Source: an uncultured Eisenbergiella sp.
Lineage (GTDB): Bacteria; Bacillota; Clostridia; Lachnospirales; Lachnospiraceae
Direction: 5' to 3'
Assembly: GCA_947627215.1 (NCBI GenBank)
Contig: CANQVD010000001.1
Location: 1-64,000 of the forward strand
DNA: 64,000 nucleotides
Shown here: piece after piece, positions 8,569 to 16,578 of the stretch
Numbering within the stretch: the stretch's first letter is position 1
Layout: each line of letters begins with the position of its first letter
Notes under the pieces: generated by a model
What the model was told of the DNA's origin: nothing
Database searches by the model: none
What the model saw: only the letters and a program-made list of their open reading frames with translations
Program-made: the position numbers and the translations under genes

Positions 8569-8679
8569 TTAAATACCAAATAATTTCGTATTGATTTCCG
8601 CAGATGTTCCATTCGGAATGCAGGCTTTTTTTGACAGATGCCTCTCTATCGGAATCTGTCGAAACCTATGTTGTACCAC
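8569..8679 (-). CDS. Putative 36-residue small protein
   Basis: GTG at 8679 follows GGAGG by eight bases. The product (VVQHRFRQIPIERHLSKKAC...) is basic and ends IPNGTSAEINTKLFGI. The good ribosome site and sensible amino-acid use support expression, but the length is marginal and no family is recognised. It lies downstream of the histidine kinase gene at the edge of the cargo block. Confidence 0.45.
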   Translation of the reverse strand: MVQHRFRQIPIERHLSKKACIPNGTSAEINTKLFGI

Positions 8680-8797
8680 GGCGGCCACCTCCTGACAGCC
8701 GCCGTATTTATTGGGGATAAGCCTTTGCCTCGATTGGGAAATAAAAGAAACAGCGGCTTGATTTCTCAAAGCCGCCGAATGAGGGCATAACTATTTT

Positions 8798-8838
8798 CTG
8801 CTGCACGACGGCTTTTTTCTTTTGCCGTCGTGCGGCAG
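8798..8838. other. Long hairpin after the histidine kinase gene
   Basis: 15-base arms (8798-8812 with 8824-8838, one mismatch) around an 11-base T-rich loop. No T run follows on either strand, so it is not a canonical terminator, though its place 37 bases beyond the kinase stop suggests a 3' end or RNA-stability role. Confidence 0.6.
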
Positions 8839-8875
8839 AGTCAGTTAGTTTATTTCGGTCAATAGATTGCCATTT

Positions 8876-9757
8876 TTAGAATTGCACTGTTACAAATAAT
8901 TTTCCATCGGTATAATTAGCATCAATCAAGCCTCCCATACGTTCCGTCAAATTTTTTGCAATAGATAACCCTAATCCTGTAGAATTACGCCGTTCTTCTA
9001 CTGTGTAGAAACGGTCAAACAGCCTTCCAACAGAAACAATATTTAGGCTTTCTGCACGATTAGAAAATATAATACTTCCTTCTTCTTTCATACAGACGGA
9101 GAAATCCCCGTCTGTATATTTCACGGCATTGCTTATAATGTTGGAAAAAATACGATTTAAGGCACTGACATCCACTTCACGCCAGACAGGTATCTCCGGC
9201 AGATCAATCTGTGGCTGGATTCCCTTTTCCTGCATCACTCCATAAAAGGATAACAAACTTTCCTGTAGAATATGAACCACATTCACGCGCTCAGGTTTCA
9301 GTTCCTGCGAAGTGGTAACGACACTATAATGAAATAACTCCTCCGTAAGATTTTTAAGCACATTTGCTCGATTTTGGATTTGTGCCAGATACCGCCGAAC
9401 CTTTTCATTTATTTCTTCTCGATTCAGCAAATCAAGGTACGCGAAGATAGCGGTTAATGGCGTGCGCAAATCATGTGAAATACTTGTAATGGCATTTTTG
9501 AGTTCCAAATCCCCCTGATGAAAGCGATGCCTTTCTTTTTGAAGATTTTCAAGTTGCTGATTGAGGGAATCTGCAAGGTCACGCATACACCTGTCGCCGC
9601 ATGAAATATCAATCAAAGTATTTGTATCGGTTATGAGTTTTTCGGCAAAAGCAGTTTTGATTTCCTTTGCGGATTTCCTTAACATATAATTATTGATTCC
9701 AAGAATCAGGATAATCAAAGCCATAATACCGATTGTAACCCATAGCCAAAACTCCAT
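8876..9757 (-). CDS. Sensor histidine kinase
   Basis: A 293-residue kinase with one N-terminal membrane segment (about residues 3-24), almost no extracellular part, then the phosphorylation helix with SISHDLRTPLTAI (His about residue 95) and a HATPase domain (N box RIFSNIISNAVKYTDG, G box STGLGLSIAKNL). Small intramembrane-sensing kinases like this usually work with an ABC transporter that detects antimicrobial peptides. Its neighbours fit: permease, ATPase and response regulator precede it in one leftward operon. The ligand cannot be read from sequence. ATG at 9757. Confidence 0.92.
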   Translation of the reverse strand: MEFWLWVTIGIMALIILILGINNYMLRKSAKEIKTAFAEKLITDTNTLIDISCGDRCMRDLADSLNQQLENLQKERHRFHQGDLELKNAITSISHDLRTPLTAIFAYLDLLNREEINEKVRRYLAQIQNRANVLKNLTEELFHYSVVTTSQELKPERVNVVHILQESLLSFYGVMQEKGIQPQIDLPEIPVWREVDVSALNRIFSNIISNAVKYTDGDFSVCMKEEGSIIFSNRAESLNIVSVGRLFDRFYTVEERRNSTGLGLSIAKNLTERMGGLIDANYTDGKLFVTVQF

Positions 9758-9771
9758 AACACATACTCCTT

Positions 9772-10605
9772 CTATCTTAAATCCTTTTTATGAAAAATCA
9801 GCATCCCGCAGCCGCTTGTAATTACAATCCATCCCATAGAAGCCAGGAGCATGATGATATAATTATTATTTTCGTTGGTCTGGCCGCTAAGTTCCAATGA
9901 CTGCCCTCCCGGAATGACATTGAAAATGATTTCGTACACTGTGCGTTCGGTTCCATCTAAATAGTCTGGATTGCGAATCCACTCCGAGTCTTTTCCATCA
10001 TCAATTTCACCGATACCCAAAGACGCATCCGGGATATAATAATATTCGTCCTGTTCCAGTCGATTTGAGACAACCGTACCAGAAAACAGCAGAAAAATGG
10101 AAAGCAAAATACAAACGACCGCGGTAGCAGCACGGTTTGACCCCAACATAGAAACAAAACAATAAATTGCCGCGTAAGCCGCACTTAAAGCAAATACGCA
10201 AATGCCTTCCAGCAGAGTAATCGGAAATGTGCGGAAAAAACCTGACAGCGGAATACCTATCAAAAGCGAAGCGATTAGGCATCCAAGACACATAAACCAT
10301 CCGGCAATGATACAGACGGCTACATTTGCAAAATAAATTTCTGAACGGGTGTGCCCCGATATGACTTTGTTTCTAACCGTACCATCTTCATATTCCGTCC
10401 CGATAAAAAGGCTGATAAAAGCAGAGAGAACAAATCCAATGAAAAGAGCGCTTATCCAAAACGCCTCATCTAAAAAATGCCTCTCTATGTCCATACCGAT
10501 ACTAATTCTTTGTACAGCACCCATTACGGTTAAAAAGGTAAAACCAACCCAGAATATTTTGTTTTTCCAAAGTCTCACTATATTTGCACGCAGCAACTTA
10601 CTCAC
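9772..10605 (-). CDS. ABC-2 type transporter permease
   Basis: A 277-residue membrane protein with about six hydrophobic segments, the first near residue 20 (FWVGFTFLTVMGAV) and the last at the C-terminus (IIMLLASMGWIVITSGCGMLIF), plus a large loop between segments 5 and 6. The start is GTG at 10605, eight bases after GGAGG; this overlaps the ATPase stop by eight bases. It pairs with the ATPase upstream, likely exporting or sensing lantibiotic-like peptides as in BcrAB/CprABC-type systems. Only one permease gene is present, unlike the two of many lantibiotic immunity exporters. Confidence 0.88.
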   Translation of the reverse strand: MSKLLRANIVRLWKNKIFWVGFTFLTVMGAVQRISIGMDIERHFLDEAFWISALFIGFVLSAFISLFIGTEYEDGTVRNKVISGHTRSEIYFANVAVCIIAGWFMCLGCLIASLLIGIPLSGFFRTFPITLLEGICVFALSAAYAAIYCFVSMLGSNRAATAVVCILLSIFLLFSGTVVSNRLEQDEYYYIPDASLGIGEIDDGKDSEWIRNPDYLDGTERTVYEIIFNVIPGGQSLELSGQTNENNNYIIMLLASMGWIVITSGCGMLIFHKKDLR

Positions 10606-11512
10606 GTTTCCCACCTCCAACAAGATTGATATAATAGCTTTCCAGACTATCGTCCCGTTCCCGTAATGAAATAATTTCGCAGTTTTCTTTTGCGAGTTTT
10701 GAAGTCAATACAGATACATTGACCTTTGCATAAATGTCCGCAGTCTTATCGGAGAGAATTTTATAATCAATCTTCATATTGTCAAGAACGTGAGCAAGAA
10801 TTTTTGTATCGCTCACTTCTACGGAAATACATTTTCTACAGGCTTCTGCAAGTTCTTCAGCCGTGATTTCTTTTATTATGTGACCGCTGTCAATGAAACC
10901 GTAGTGTGTCGCAAATTTGGAAAGTTCATCGAGAATATGGCTTGAAATCAAAACCGTAATCTGTCTCTCTCGGTTCAGCTTCAAAATCAGCTCCCGTATC
11001 TCCACGATACCTTGCGGATCAAGTCCATTCACAGGCTCGTCAAGTACCAGAAAATCAGGACTGCCAACAAGGGCTATAGCAATTCCCAGCCGCTGGCGCA
11101 TCCCAAGTGAAAAGTGCTTTATCTTCTTTTTCCCGGTATCTTTTAGCCCCACCAACGCCAGAATATCCTCCAAACCATGAAAAGAGGGTAGTCCAAGGTT
11201 ATAGTATTGCTGTTTAAGATTATCCTCCGCAGTCATATCCGAATAGACAGCCGGCGTCTCTACCACGGCTCCCATTCTTCTTCGTGCTTTCACAATTTCT
11301 TTCTCTGTGTTCTTTTTTCCGTATAACGTATATTCGCCAGATGTTGGGTTCTGCAAACCGCAGATAATCCGAATCAGCGTAGTTTTACCAGCACCGTTTT
11401 TTCCGACAAAGCCATAAATAGCCCCTTTGGGAATGTGCATGGTCAGATCATTTAACGCCTGAAAATGCTTATACTTCTTTCCCAGGCTATTTGTGGTTAA
11501 TACATAGTCCAC
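10598..11512 (-). CDS. ABC transporter ATP-binding protein (BcrA-like)
   Basis: 304 residues from the GTG at 11512, chosen because GGAGG is nine bases upstream; the ATG-led extension to 11563 lacks a site. Walker A is GKNGAGKTTLI, the signature LSGG-type motif reads FSLGMRQRLGIAIAL, and Walker B is PDFLVLDEPVNGLDPQG. The C-terminal extension of about 90 residues after the H-loop (ISSHIL) is typical of bacitracin/lantibiotic efflux ATPases. It follows the response regulator gene with an 81-base gap and overlaps the permease. Confidence 0.92.
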   Translation of the reverse strand: MDYVLTTNSLGKKYKHFQALNDLTMHIPKGAIYGFVGKNGAGKTTLIRIICGLQNPTSGEYTLYGKKNTEKEIVKARRRMGAVVETPAVYSDMTAEDNLKQQYYNLGLPSFHGLEDILALVGLKDTGKKKIKHFSLGMRQRLGIAIALVGSPDFLVLDEPVNGLDPQGIVEIRELILKLNRERQITVLISSHILDELSKFATHYGFIDSGHIIKEITAEELAEACRKCISVEVSDTKILAHVLDNMKIDYKILSDKTADIYAKVNVSVLTSKLAKENCEIISLRERDDSLESYYINLVGGGKRE

Positions 11513-11593
11513 TGTATGGCACCTCCATGACTTGATAATTCTATTATAAAAAACAATCATCAAGAAAATGGCCGGGAAAAGGTCAATATTTCG

Positions 11594-12268
11594 TCAAGAT
11601 TTTTCAGCCAGTTTGAAACCGATACCCCACACCGTTTCAATATAATCCGTGCCGGTGGCATCCGATAACTTTCTGCGGAGATTGCTGATATGCTGTTTTA
11701 AGGATCGCTCTGTGCAATCCGGGGTATCCAGACTAATGCGATCCAGTAGAGTGCCTTTGGATATGGTCTGTTTCGGACTTGTCATTAACAGTTTGAGAAT
11801 GGCATATTCCGTCCGAGTCAATTTTACCGACTGCCCGCCTGCGGTCACATCAAAAGTAACGGTATCCAACGTTAAATCACCGACTGTTAATACAGAGGAA
11901 GAATCCGGCTTTTCTGCCTTACGAAACTGTACGGTGATGCGGGCGAGAAGTTCCGCTGTGTCAAACGGCTTGGAGATATAATCAACCGCGCCGCCGAGCA
12001 GAAGGTTTACCTTATCCTGAACGTCCACCTTTGCGCTCAGGACAATCACAGGTATTCCTTTTATGTGCGGCAGCGCTTCTTCCCCGGAAAGGCCCGGAAG
12101 CATCAAATCCAGAAGAATCAAATCGGGTCTATTCTGTGAGAACAGATAGAGCGCCTCTGTTCCTGAATAAGCACGGATTACCGCATAGCCCTCATTTTCT
12201 AATATTTCAGATAAGGCATCTCCGATATGTATATCATCATCAATAATAGCGACTGTTTTCATCTGCAT
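11594..12268 (-). CDS. OmpR-family response regulator
   Basis: A 224-residue regulator: receiver domain with acidic pair DDD near residue 11, phospho-acceptor in LILLDLMLPG (about Asp55) and Lys in SKPFD, followed by a winged-helix DNA-binding domain (RTEYAILKLLMTSP ... IETVWGIGFKL). First gene of the RR-ATPase-permease-kinase cargo operon, so it probably controls that operon in response to a peptide antibiotic. The block carries no copy of the ICE palindrome, which suggests it was added to the element separately. Confidence 0.93.
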   Translation of the reverse strand: MQMKTVAIIDDDIHIGDALSEILENEGYAVIRAYSGTEALYLFSQNRPDLILLDLMLPGLSGEEALPHIKGIPVIVLSAKVDVQDKVNLLLGGAVDYISKPFDTAELLARITVQFRKAEKPDSSSVLTVGDLTLDTVTFDVTAGGQSVKLTRTEYAILKLLMTSPKQTISKGTLLDRISLDTPDCTERSLKQHISNLRRKLSDATGTDYIETVWGIGFKLAEKS

Positions 12269-12342
12269 TTCCCTTTCTCTTTTTTGATATTTTCCTTAAT
12301 TAAACTTAAATCATCTTCCAGTAAAAACAATCGTTTCATTTT

Positions 12343-12525
12343 TTACTTCCCTTCCTTTCCCGCTCTCGTTCTTCTGTCAATCGGCTTTTGAGCATCTTTG
12401 GGTATCAGCCATAACGTAGACATTTTTACCGCGCCGGGGATTCTTCCAGCAGCGCACAGGTAATTTATCCGCCGTGGTGTAACTCCCCATTTCTCGCTTG
12501 CTTCCCGTAAAGTCATATAATCCAT
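12343..12525 (-). CDS. Small helix-turn-helix (excisionase-like) protein
   Basis: 60 residues from the ATG at 12525, which follows GGAGG by eight bases. The N-terminal part (MTLREASEKWGVTPRRINYLCAAGRIPGAVK) is the winged-helix/MerR-type motif of Xis-like excisionases, and the Trp-Leu-Ile-Pro strand follows. It could act as directionality factor for the recombinase or as a cargo regulator. It is transcribed away from the XRE gene; the shared 147-base region holds palindromic sites. Confidence 0.8.
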   Translation of the reverse strand: MDYMTLREASEKWGVTPRRINYLCAAGRIPGAVKMSTLWLIPKDAQKPIDRRTRAGKEGK

Positions 12526-12540
12526 AAAGCACGCCTCCAC

Positions 12541-12660
12541 GGAATAACATTATAATTCCCACCCTCGAACAATGCAAGACTGCGGATACGAAATAAAATA
12601 CTCCATCGTATAAAATGCCATTACATTCACATACTAACACTCGAAATGTAAAATTACATT
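12541..12660. promoter_or_regulatory. Divergent regulatory region with operator-like palindromes
   Basis: Between the Xis-like and XRE genes. AATGTAA-AA-TTACATT at 12645-12660 is a perfect inverted repeat; an extra TTACATT half-site lies at 12621-12627; GGAAT...AATTCC at 12541-12559 is a further dyad. The perfect repeat is 12 bases from the XRE start codon and is the likely autoregulatory operator. Confidence 0.6.
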
Positions 12661-12672
12661 GGGTGATGAATT

Positions 12673-13029
12673 ATGGACGAGGCAGAAAGAAGGCTGGACT
12701 TTCACGCAATAGGGCTGGCAATCAAAGAAGCCAGAGAAAAGAAGGGCTGGACGCAGGCTTACCTGGGGGAGCTTGTCGGGCGTACTGACCGCACCATAAT
12801 GAGCATTGAGAATAAGGGACAGCACCCCAGCCTGAACACGTTTTTTAAGATCGTCACCCTGTTGGAAATTTCCGTAGACCAATACTTTTATGCTGACAGC
12901 GGAGACAAGGATAGCCCACGCCGCAAGCGTATTGATGTAATGCTCGATACGATGAACGAAAAAGAGCTTGTTGTGATGGAATCCACAGCAGAGGGACTAC
13001 AAAAAGCCAGAGAAACGGAGGTCAAATAA
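12673..13029 (+). CDS. XRE-family transcriptional regulator
   Basis: A 118-residue protein with an N-terminal helix-turn-helix (IKEAREKKGWTQAYLGELVGRTDRTIMSIENKGQHPSLNTFFKIVTLLEISVDQYF) and a short helical C-terminus. It is one of only two ICE genes read rightward that I see, and is probably the maintenance repressor of the element or its transfer operon. GGGTGAT precedes the ATG. Two terminators follow (13014 and 13089), separating it from the converging relaxase gene. Confidence 0.9.
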   Translation: MDEAERRLDFHAIGLAIKEAREKKGWTQAYLGELVGRTDRTIMSIENKGQHPSLNTFFKIVTLLEISVDQYFYADSGDKDSPRRKRIDVMLDTMNEKELVVMESTAEGLQKARETEVK

Positions 13030-13040
13030 CGGCCTCCGTT
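13014..13040 (+). terminator. Terminator overlapping the XRE stop codon
   Basis: Hairpin of AACGGAGG (13014-13021) with CCTCCGTT (13033-13040), followed by TTCCCGTTTTTT. The stop codon lies in its loop. Confidence 0.65.
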
Positions 13041-13088
13041 TTCCCGTTTTTTCGGCCAGTTTGGGGATGTCGCTAAATGGCAAGCAGG

Positions 13089-13115
13089 GCAACTGTGGCC
13101 ACAGTTGCTTTTTTT
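13089..13115 (+). terminator. Strong intrinsic terminator
   Basis: A perfect 20-base dyad (13089-13108, centre GGCC) followed directly by seven T residues. It terminates rightward XRE transcription before the converging relaxase operon. Confidence 0.85.
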
Positions 13116-13179
13116 GATGTTCCGGCCTTGCGGCCAGAACACAAAAAACTGCTTGTTGGGGAGCCTCCCCAAACCCGGC

Positions 13180-13202
13180 CTTCGGGCCAAATTGGCCCGA
13201 AG
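13180..13202. repeat. ICE palindrome copy 4
   Basis: Perfect 11-base arms CTTCGGGCCAA around central A; pair 2-22 is T-A. It lies 38 bases beyond the relaxase stop and is the right edge of the palindrome-free cargo block. Confidence 0.92.
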
Positions 13203-13239
13203 ATGGCAGCGTCGCTCCGCTCCTTATGCGGCGTGGCCG

Positions 13240-14640
13240 CTACCGTTCCTGCTCCTTCTTTTTGTCTTGCCCGGAATACCCCAGCAGATAATCAATGTTG
13301 GCTTTGGCCGTTGTGACCGCCTGCATATCCTCCCGTGCCTTTCGGTATTCGGCATAGAGTCTCTTTTTCTGCTCGGCCAGCTTCCGGCCTTCCTCTTTGA
13401 GCGCGGTTGCCTTGGGGAGCTTTGCTCCTCCTAAAATGCGCTGGAAATCTGCGCAAGCCGCCCGGTAAAGCCCAATTTCCGCCTCGTGCTCTGCAAGGAA
13501 ACGGCGGCTGTACCGGCTGGCTTTGTACTGCTCAAATACAGGCCGGGTCTTGGCATACTGCACCGTGGCGGCCAGCAATTCCCGGTTGGTGCGGATGGCA
13601 GCCTCTGTGCCCTTGATCTCATCTGACAGCTTGTGAAAATGCTCTGCGGCAGCCGCAGCTCTTTGCTCCAACTGCGCATATTCCAGCAGGCCGTTTTCCT
13701 GCAAATAAGCAAGGGCGGCGGCCATTTGCTTTAGATTGAACACCTTTGCCCAGCGTTCATAGCCCGGCCCTTTACCCTGCAAACGGGTCTGGATGTCCAC
13801 CACCAAACTGACCTTGCGGCCTTGGCCATGGCGGGTACGGGTGCCGGACAGCGCCGCCCGGATGTCCTTCTCGTCATAGCCTTCCCCGAGGGTGGACGCC
13901 CGAAGCCGGGTAAAGCGTTCTTGACCGGGAGCCCGGAAACTGATAGTACCTCTGCGCTGCTTGATCTCATAGCCTGCCAGCTCCATCAGGGAAAGGAAGG
14001 CCGGGAAGTCGGAAGGGCTTTTTGCAAGGGCAGTGTCGATGGCCGCCCGGAGCAGGTCTTGGTAGGTTGGCTGTTTCTCCCTTCCAGCGGCCCACTGGCC
14101 GTAATGCTGGAATTTCCCCTTGCTTTTCTGCTTGGGGTGCTTCACAATGGATAGCCCGTTTTCCAAACAGATCGTATCCGATAGCTTGCGCAGCGCCCGC
14201 CCCGAGCCGAGGAAATCCCGGAACTTTTTCGTAAAGTCAAGGCTGGTGGAATTGTAGTAAATGTGGTTGTGAATATGGGCCTTGTCCGTGTGTGTAGCCA
14301 CGATGAACTGGTGGCGGCCCTTTGTCCAGCGCATAGCCAACTCATAGCCGATACGGTTTGCCTGCTCTGGTGTAACCTCACCCGGAAGGAAGGACTGCCG
14401 CAGTTGATAGCAGATCACGTCCTTATCCGCTTTCTGTTCCCGGCCCGTGGCCGCCTTGTACTTGCTTTTCCAGAGAAAAAATTCTGCGTCTACCGTGGCC
14501 GGGTCGCACTCATAAGCGGAGATATATTTTCCGTCCCCGGTCTTGGCCGGGTTCTTGCCATAGTCGGTGCGGTCTTTCAAGGACTGCGCAACAGAGAGGC
14601 CCGGCGTGGTGTGCATGGAAATCAATCTTGTTGTGGCTAT
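13240..14640 (-). CDS. MobA/VirD2-type relaxase
   Basis: About 466 residues. It nicks oriT and leads the strand into the recipient. The HUH motif reads HQFIVATHTDKAHIHNHIYYN near residue 135, and the N-terminal part has DYGKNPAKTGDGKYISAYECD. The C-terminus is a long coiled coil (EEGRKLAEQKKRLYAEYRKARED). Family members start Met-Ala-Thr-Thr-Arg; here that position is ATA (14638-14640), eight bases after a very strong AGGAAGGAGGG. The nearest canonical starts are TTG at 14625 and ATG at 14616, too far from that site. I therefore infer initiation at ATA. It follows MobC in the same direction; oriT is probably near, but I cannot place it. Confidence 0.9.
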   Translation of the reverse strand: MATTRLISMHTTPGLSVAQSLKDRTDYGKNPAKTGDGKYISAYECDPATVDAEFFLWKSKYKAATGREQKADKDVICYQLRQSFLPGEVTPEQANRIGYELAMRWTKGRHQFIVATHTDKAHIHNHIYYNSTSLDFTKKFRDFLGSGRALRKLSDTICLENGLSIVKHPKQKSKGKFQHYGQWAAGREKQPTYQDLLRAAIDTALAKSPSDFPAFLSLMELAGYEIKQRRGTISFRAPGQERFTRLRASTLGEGYDEKDIRAALSGTRTRHGQGRKVSLVVDIQTRLQGKGPGYERWAKVFNLKQMAAALAYLQENGLLEYAQLEQRAAAAAEHFHKLSDEIKGTEAAIRTNRELLAATVQYAKTRPVFEQYKASRYSRRFLAEHEAEIGLYRAACADFQRILGGAKLPKATALKEEGRKLAEQKKRLYAEYRKAREDMQAVTTAKANIDYLLGYSGQDKKKEQER

Positions 14641-14667
14641 GGGTATCCCTCCTTCCTCTAAAAATCA

Positions 14668-14690
14668 CTTCGGGCCAAGTTGACCCGAGG
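14668..14690. repeat. ICE palindrome copy 5
   Basis: Between mobC and the relaxase gene, directly upstream of the relaxase ribosome site. One arm change at position 16 (A) and pair 2-22 is T-G. Confidence 0.85.
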
Positions 14691-14703
14691 CCGCCATAAA
14701 TAA

Positions 14704-14741
14704 AAAGGCAGGGGTGCAGGCCGCAAAGACCCGCACCCCCA
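14704..14741 (-). terminator. Hairpin with T run after mobC
   Basis: On the minus strand GGGGTGC (14735-14741 complement) pairs with GCACCCC and is followed by TGCCTTTTT. It sits four bases past the mobC stop. It may attenuate read-through into the relaxase gene. Confidence 0.6.
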
Positions 14742-14744
14742 AAG

Positions 14745-15092
14745 CTATTTTTGCACGATGGCAGCAAGCTCTCCCAGCACGTCAGATACCATGCTCCATA
14801 ACCTGTTATAATCCCGCTGGAGCCCGGCAATCTCGTCCGGGTACATGCCGCCGTAGGTGTTGGCATGGACAGCAACTTGATTCAGATTGTTGGCACAGCG
14901 CCGTTGCAGTGAAATCAACTCCCGGACGGGGGCAAGGTCTACATGGAGGATATAGCCGTTGAGGGCCATTTTCCGCATATAAGCCCCGGCGTTTTGGATA
15001 CCGGCCTCGGCCATGCGCTGCTGTATCTGTGCCAATTCGTCAGCCGTCACCATCACATGAAGGTGCCTGTCGCGCTTGCGGCGGGCCGTCAG
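14745..15092 (-). CDS. Relaxosome protein MobC
   Basis: About 115 residues: basic N-terminus then VMVTADELAQIQQRMAEAGIQNAGAYMRKMALNGYILHVDL and ISLQRRCANNLNQVAVHANTYG, the pattern of MobC (PF05713), which helps the relaxase open oriT. The likely start is CTG at 15092: it overlaps the preceding TGA (CTGA, like the usual ATGA coupling), has GGAGG four bases upstream and adds the basic RRKRDRHLH stretch expected in the family. The first standard codon is GTG at 15056, with no ribosome site. The identity is firm; the start is inferred. Confidence 0.88.
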   Translation of the reverse strand: MTARRKRDRHLHVMVTADELAQIQQRMAEAGIQNAGAYMRKMALNGYILHVDLAPVRELISLQRRCANNLNQVAVHANTYGGMYPDEIAGLQRDYNRLWSMVSDVLGELAAIVQK

Positions 15093-15274
15093 CGTTCCTC
15101 CCGTTCCCGGCTCCGCCTGCGGGCAGGCGGCTCTTTCACCTTGTCCAGCTTTTTGGGCTCCGGCCTTTCGGGGAGCGGTGCGGGTGGAAGGTTATTGATG
15201 ATGCCGTCCAGCATATTGTCATTCTGTTCCATTGAGAGCTCTGCGGTATGCAGATGATCGTTTTTTTCGTGCAT
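15089..15274 (-). CDS. Small acidic/basic ICE protein (61 aa), unknown
   Basis: MHEKNDHLHTAELSMEQNDN at the N-terminus, then a Pro-rich segment (NNLPPAPLPERPEPKK) and an Arg/Glu-rich tail. GGAGG precedes the ATG by four bases. It is coupled to mobC (stop overlaps its probable start) and follows the DUF4313 gene by eight bases, so it is part of the mobilisation operon. I do not recognise the family; the charged disordered make-up suggests a relaxosome accessory peptide, which is only a guess. Confidence 0.65.
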   Translation of the reverse strand: MHEKNDHLHTAELSMEQNDNMLDGIINNLPPAPLPERPEPKKLDKVKEPPARRRSREREER

Positions 15275-15282
15275 GGTTCCTC

Positions 15283-15861
15283 CTATCTGTCATCATGGGC
15301 TTTGTTCGTCTTGGCCTTTGAGGGCGGCTCCTGCCGGGGGACGGATTCTTTCAGCCTGGCGGTGATGGAGCGTCTGGGCTCCCGGTCAGGGTTGCCCGGC
15401 GCGGGGCGCAGCTCGTAGTCGCTCATTTGCCTTTCCGTCAGGGGCTGCAAATAGGCCACCTCACCCCACGCCCGCATAGTACCGGCCTCAACCAGACGCC
15501 GCTTGTCGAAGTTTATGATCTCCACGGGAGCGTTGCCGGGCGGCTTCGGGAAAGTGCCGAGGTCAACAGGGCGCTGGGTGGAATAGTAGCGGTAAAGGGG
15601 CGCCTGTTCCTGGCCCTCGGCCCGTTCCTCAACATGGAACAGATCTTTGTAATCATCGGTGCGCTTGGCAAAGTTTTTCTGTGCAGCCGCAAGGTCATCG
15701 AAGTATCGGCCCCAATAATAGTCCTTCTGGCCATCTGCCGTTTCGGTGAACTGCCACGTCACAAAGGGGCTGGGGGCTGCTGCGTTGTGGCCCAAAGCAA
15801 AGCCCCGGCCATTGGTGAATGTCACCGTCTGCATGATCTCATAGCTTTGGTTTGTATCCGT
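15283..15861 (-). CDS. DUF4313-like ICE protein
   Basis: About 192 residues. The core YEIMQTVTFTNGRGFALGHNAAAPSPFVTWQFTE ... DYYWGRYFDDLAAAQKNF matches my memory of DUF4313, a domain confined to Tn1549-like elements with no known function. The C-terminal half is polar. The ribosome site GGAAGGAGG is eight bases before an ACG codon (15859-15861); the in-frame ATG at 15906 would require reading through palindrome copy 6 and the site itself, and the next ATG (15834) is too far. An ACG start is therefore plausible but unproven. Confidence 0.75.
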   Translation of the reverse strand, partial: TDTNQSYEIMQTVTFTNGRGFALGHNAAAPSPFVTWQFTETADGQKDYYWGRYFDDLAAAQKNFAKRTDDYKDLFHVEERAEGQEQAPLYRYYSTQRPVDLGTFPKPPGNAPVEIINFDKRRLVEAGTMRAWGEVAYLQPLTERQMSDYELRPAPGNPDREPRRSITARLKESVPRQEPPSKAKTNKAHDDR

Positions 15862-15880
15862 ATCCTTTCCCTCCTTCCGG

Positions 15881-15903
15881 CTTCGGGCCAAGTTGGCCCG
15901 AAG
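15881..15903. repeat. ICE palindrome copy 6
   Basis: Perfect arms, central G, pair 2-22 T-A; immediately upstream of the DUF4313 gene's ribosome site. Confidence 0.93.
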
Positions 15904-15994
15904 CATCGGTCTGTTACGAAATAGGAGGCGTTTCAGGGTGGGGAGGTATCAGAATATCCCCAGCCCTGAAACGCCCCGCAAAATCATTGAAATA

Positions 15995-16387
15995 TCAAGG
16001 CTTTTGTGGCGGCAAATCGTAACCGCCCCGGGCCGCTTTGTCCCGTTTTTTCCTCATCCGCTCCCGGCTTTTGCGGCGGTTGCCCTCGGCCTTGCAGGCT
16101 TCGCAGCAGTAGGCTTGCCGACCTTCCGCAAGGAAAGGCAGGCCGCATACGGCGCAGGGCCGGGCTGCCGGGGATATTTCCCCGCGCAGGGAGGCTTGCA
16201 GCACCGGGTCAGTGGGTAAAACGCTGCTTTCAAAATAGCGGCAGTAGGCCCCCGTCCAGCACTTGCTCAGCATATAGCACTCACAGTCCAGCGGCAAGCA
16301 GCCATAGTCCCGGTCATAGTTGGCGCACAACTCCGTGACCAGCTTTCGGATGCCCCGGCGCTCGTCACGGGTGAGCTCCCGGCACAT
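15995..16387 (-). CDS. Cysteine-rich VLP domain protein
   Basis: 130 residues with many cysteines: CANYDRDYGCLPLDCECYMLSKCWTGAYCRYF, the SSVLPTDP segment that gives the family its name, and a second zinc-ribbon (CAVCGLPFLAEGRQAYCCEACKAE), then a basic tail. A metal-binding, probably nucleic-acid-binding, protein of Tn1549-like elements. The ATG at 16387 overlaps the preceding TGA (TGATG), which shows coupling; reading upstream would only translate palindrome copy 7. A downstream 90-base gap with a short dyad separates it from palindrome copy 6. Confidence 0.85.
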   Translation of the reverse strand: MCRELTRDERRGIRKLVTELCANYDRDYGCLPLDCECYMLSKCWTGAYCRYFESSVLPTDPVLQASLRGEISPAARPCAVCGLPFLAEGRQAYCCEACKAEGNRRKSRERMRKKRDKAARGGYDLPPQKP

Positions 16388-16578
16388 CAGGGCTTCGGGC
16401 CGACTTGGCCCGAAGTGACGGGCTCCACCAACAGGGTACGGAACCGCTTGCGGCACCGCTCCCTGCGGGCCCCGCACTCTTTCAGGAAGCGGCACCCGGA
16501 ACACGGCTCGGCCCCGCCGAGGCCCGGGCGGGGGATCTGTTTCATCATCTTTTCATAGGGGCTGTTGGTAAAATTCAT
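16387..16578 (-). CDS. Small cysteine-containing ICE protein (63 aa)
   Basis: MNFTNSPYEKMMKQIPRPGL, then CSGCRFLKECGARRERC, a likely zinc-binding cluster, and a C-terminal Thr-Ser-Gly-Gln-Val-Gly-Pro-Lys-Pro tail encoded entirely by palindrome copy 7 just before the stop. It overlaps both the DUF4366 gene upstream (4 bases) and the VLP gene downstream (1 base), so it is translated as part of a tight operon. Function unknown. The tail shows a repeat that has entered a coding region without breaking it. Confidence 0.7.
   Translation of the reverse strand: MNFTNSPYEKMMKQIPRPGLGGAEPCSGCRFLKECGARRERCRKRFRTLLVEPVTSGQVGPKP
16393..16415. repeat. ICE palindrome copy 7 (coding)
   Basis: Pair 2-22 T-A; position 10 is G and centre C. 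It encodes the last residues of the 63-residue protein. Confidence 0.88.

Noticed and set aside
8876-12268. vanRS-type vancomycin resistance module
   Set aside because: The kinase is of the small intramembrane type and the linked genes are an ABC exporter; no vanH, ligase or vanX gene is present.
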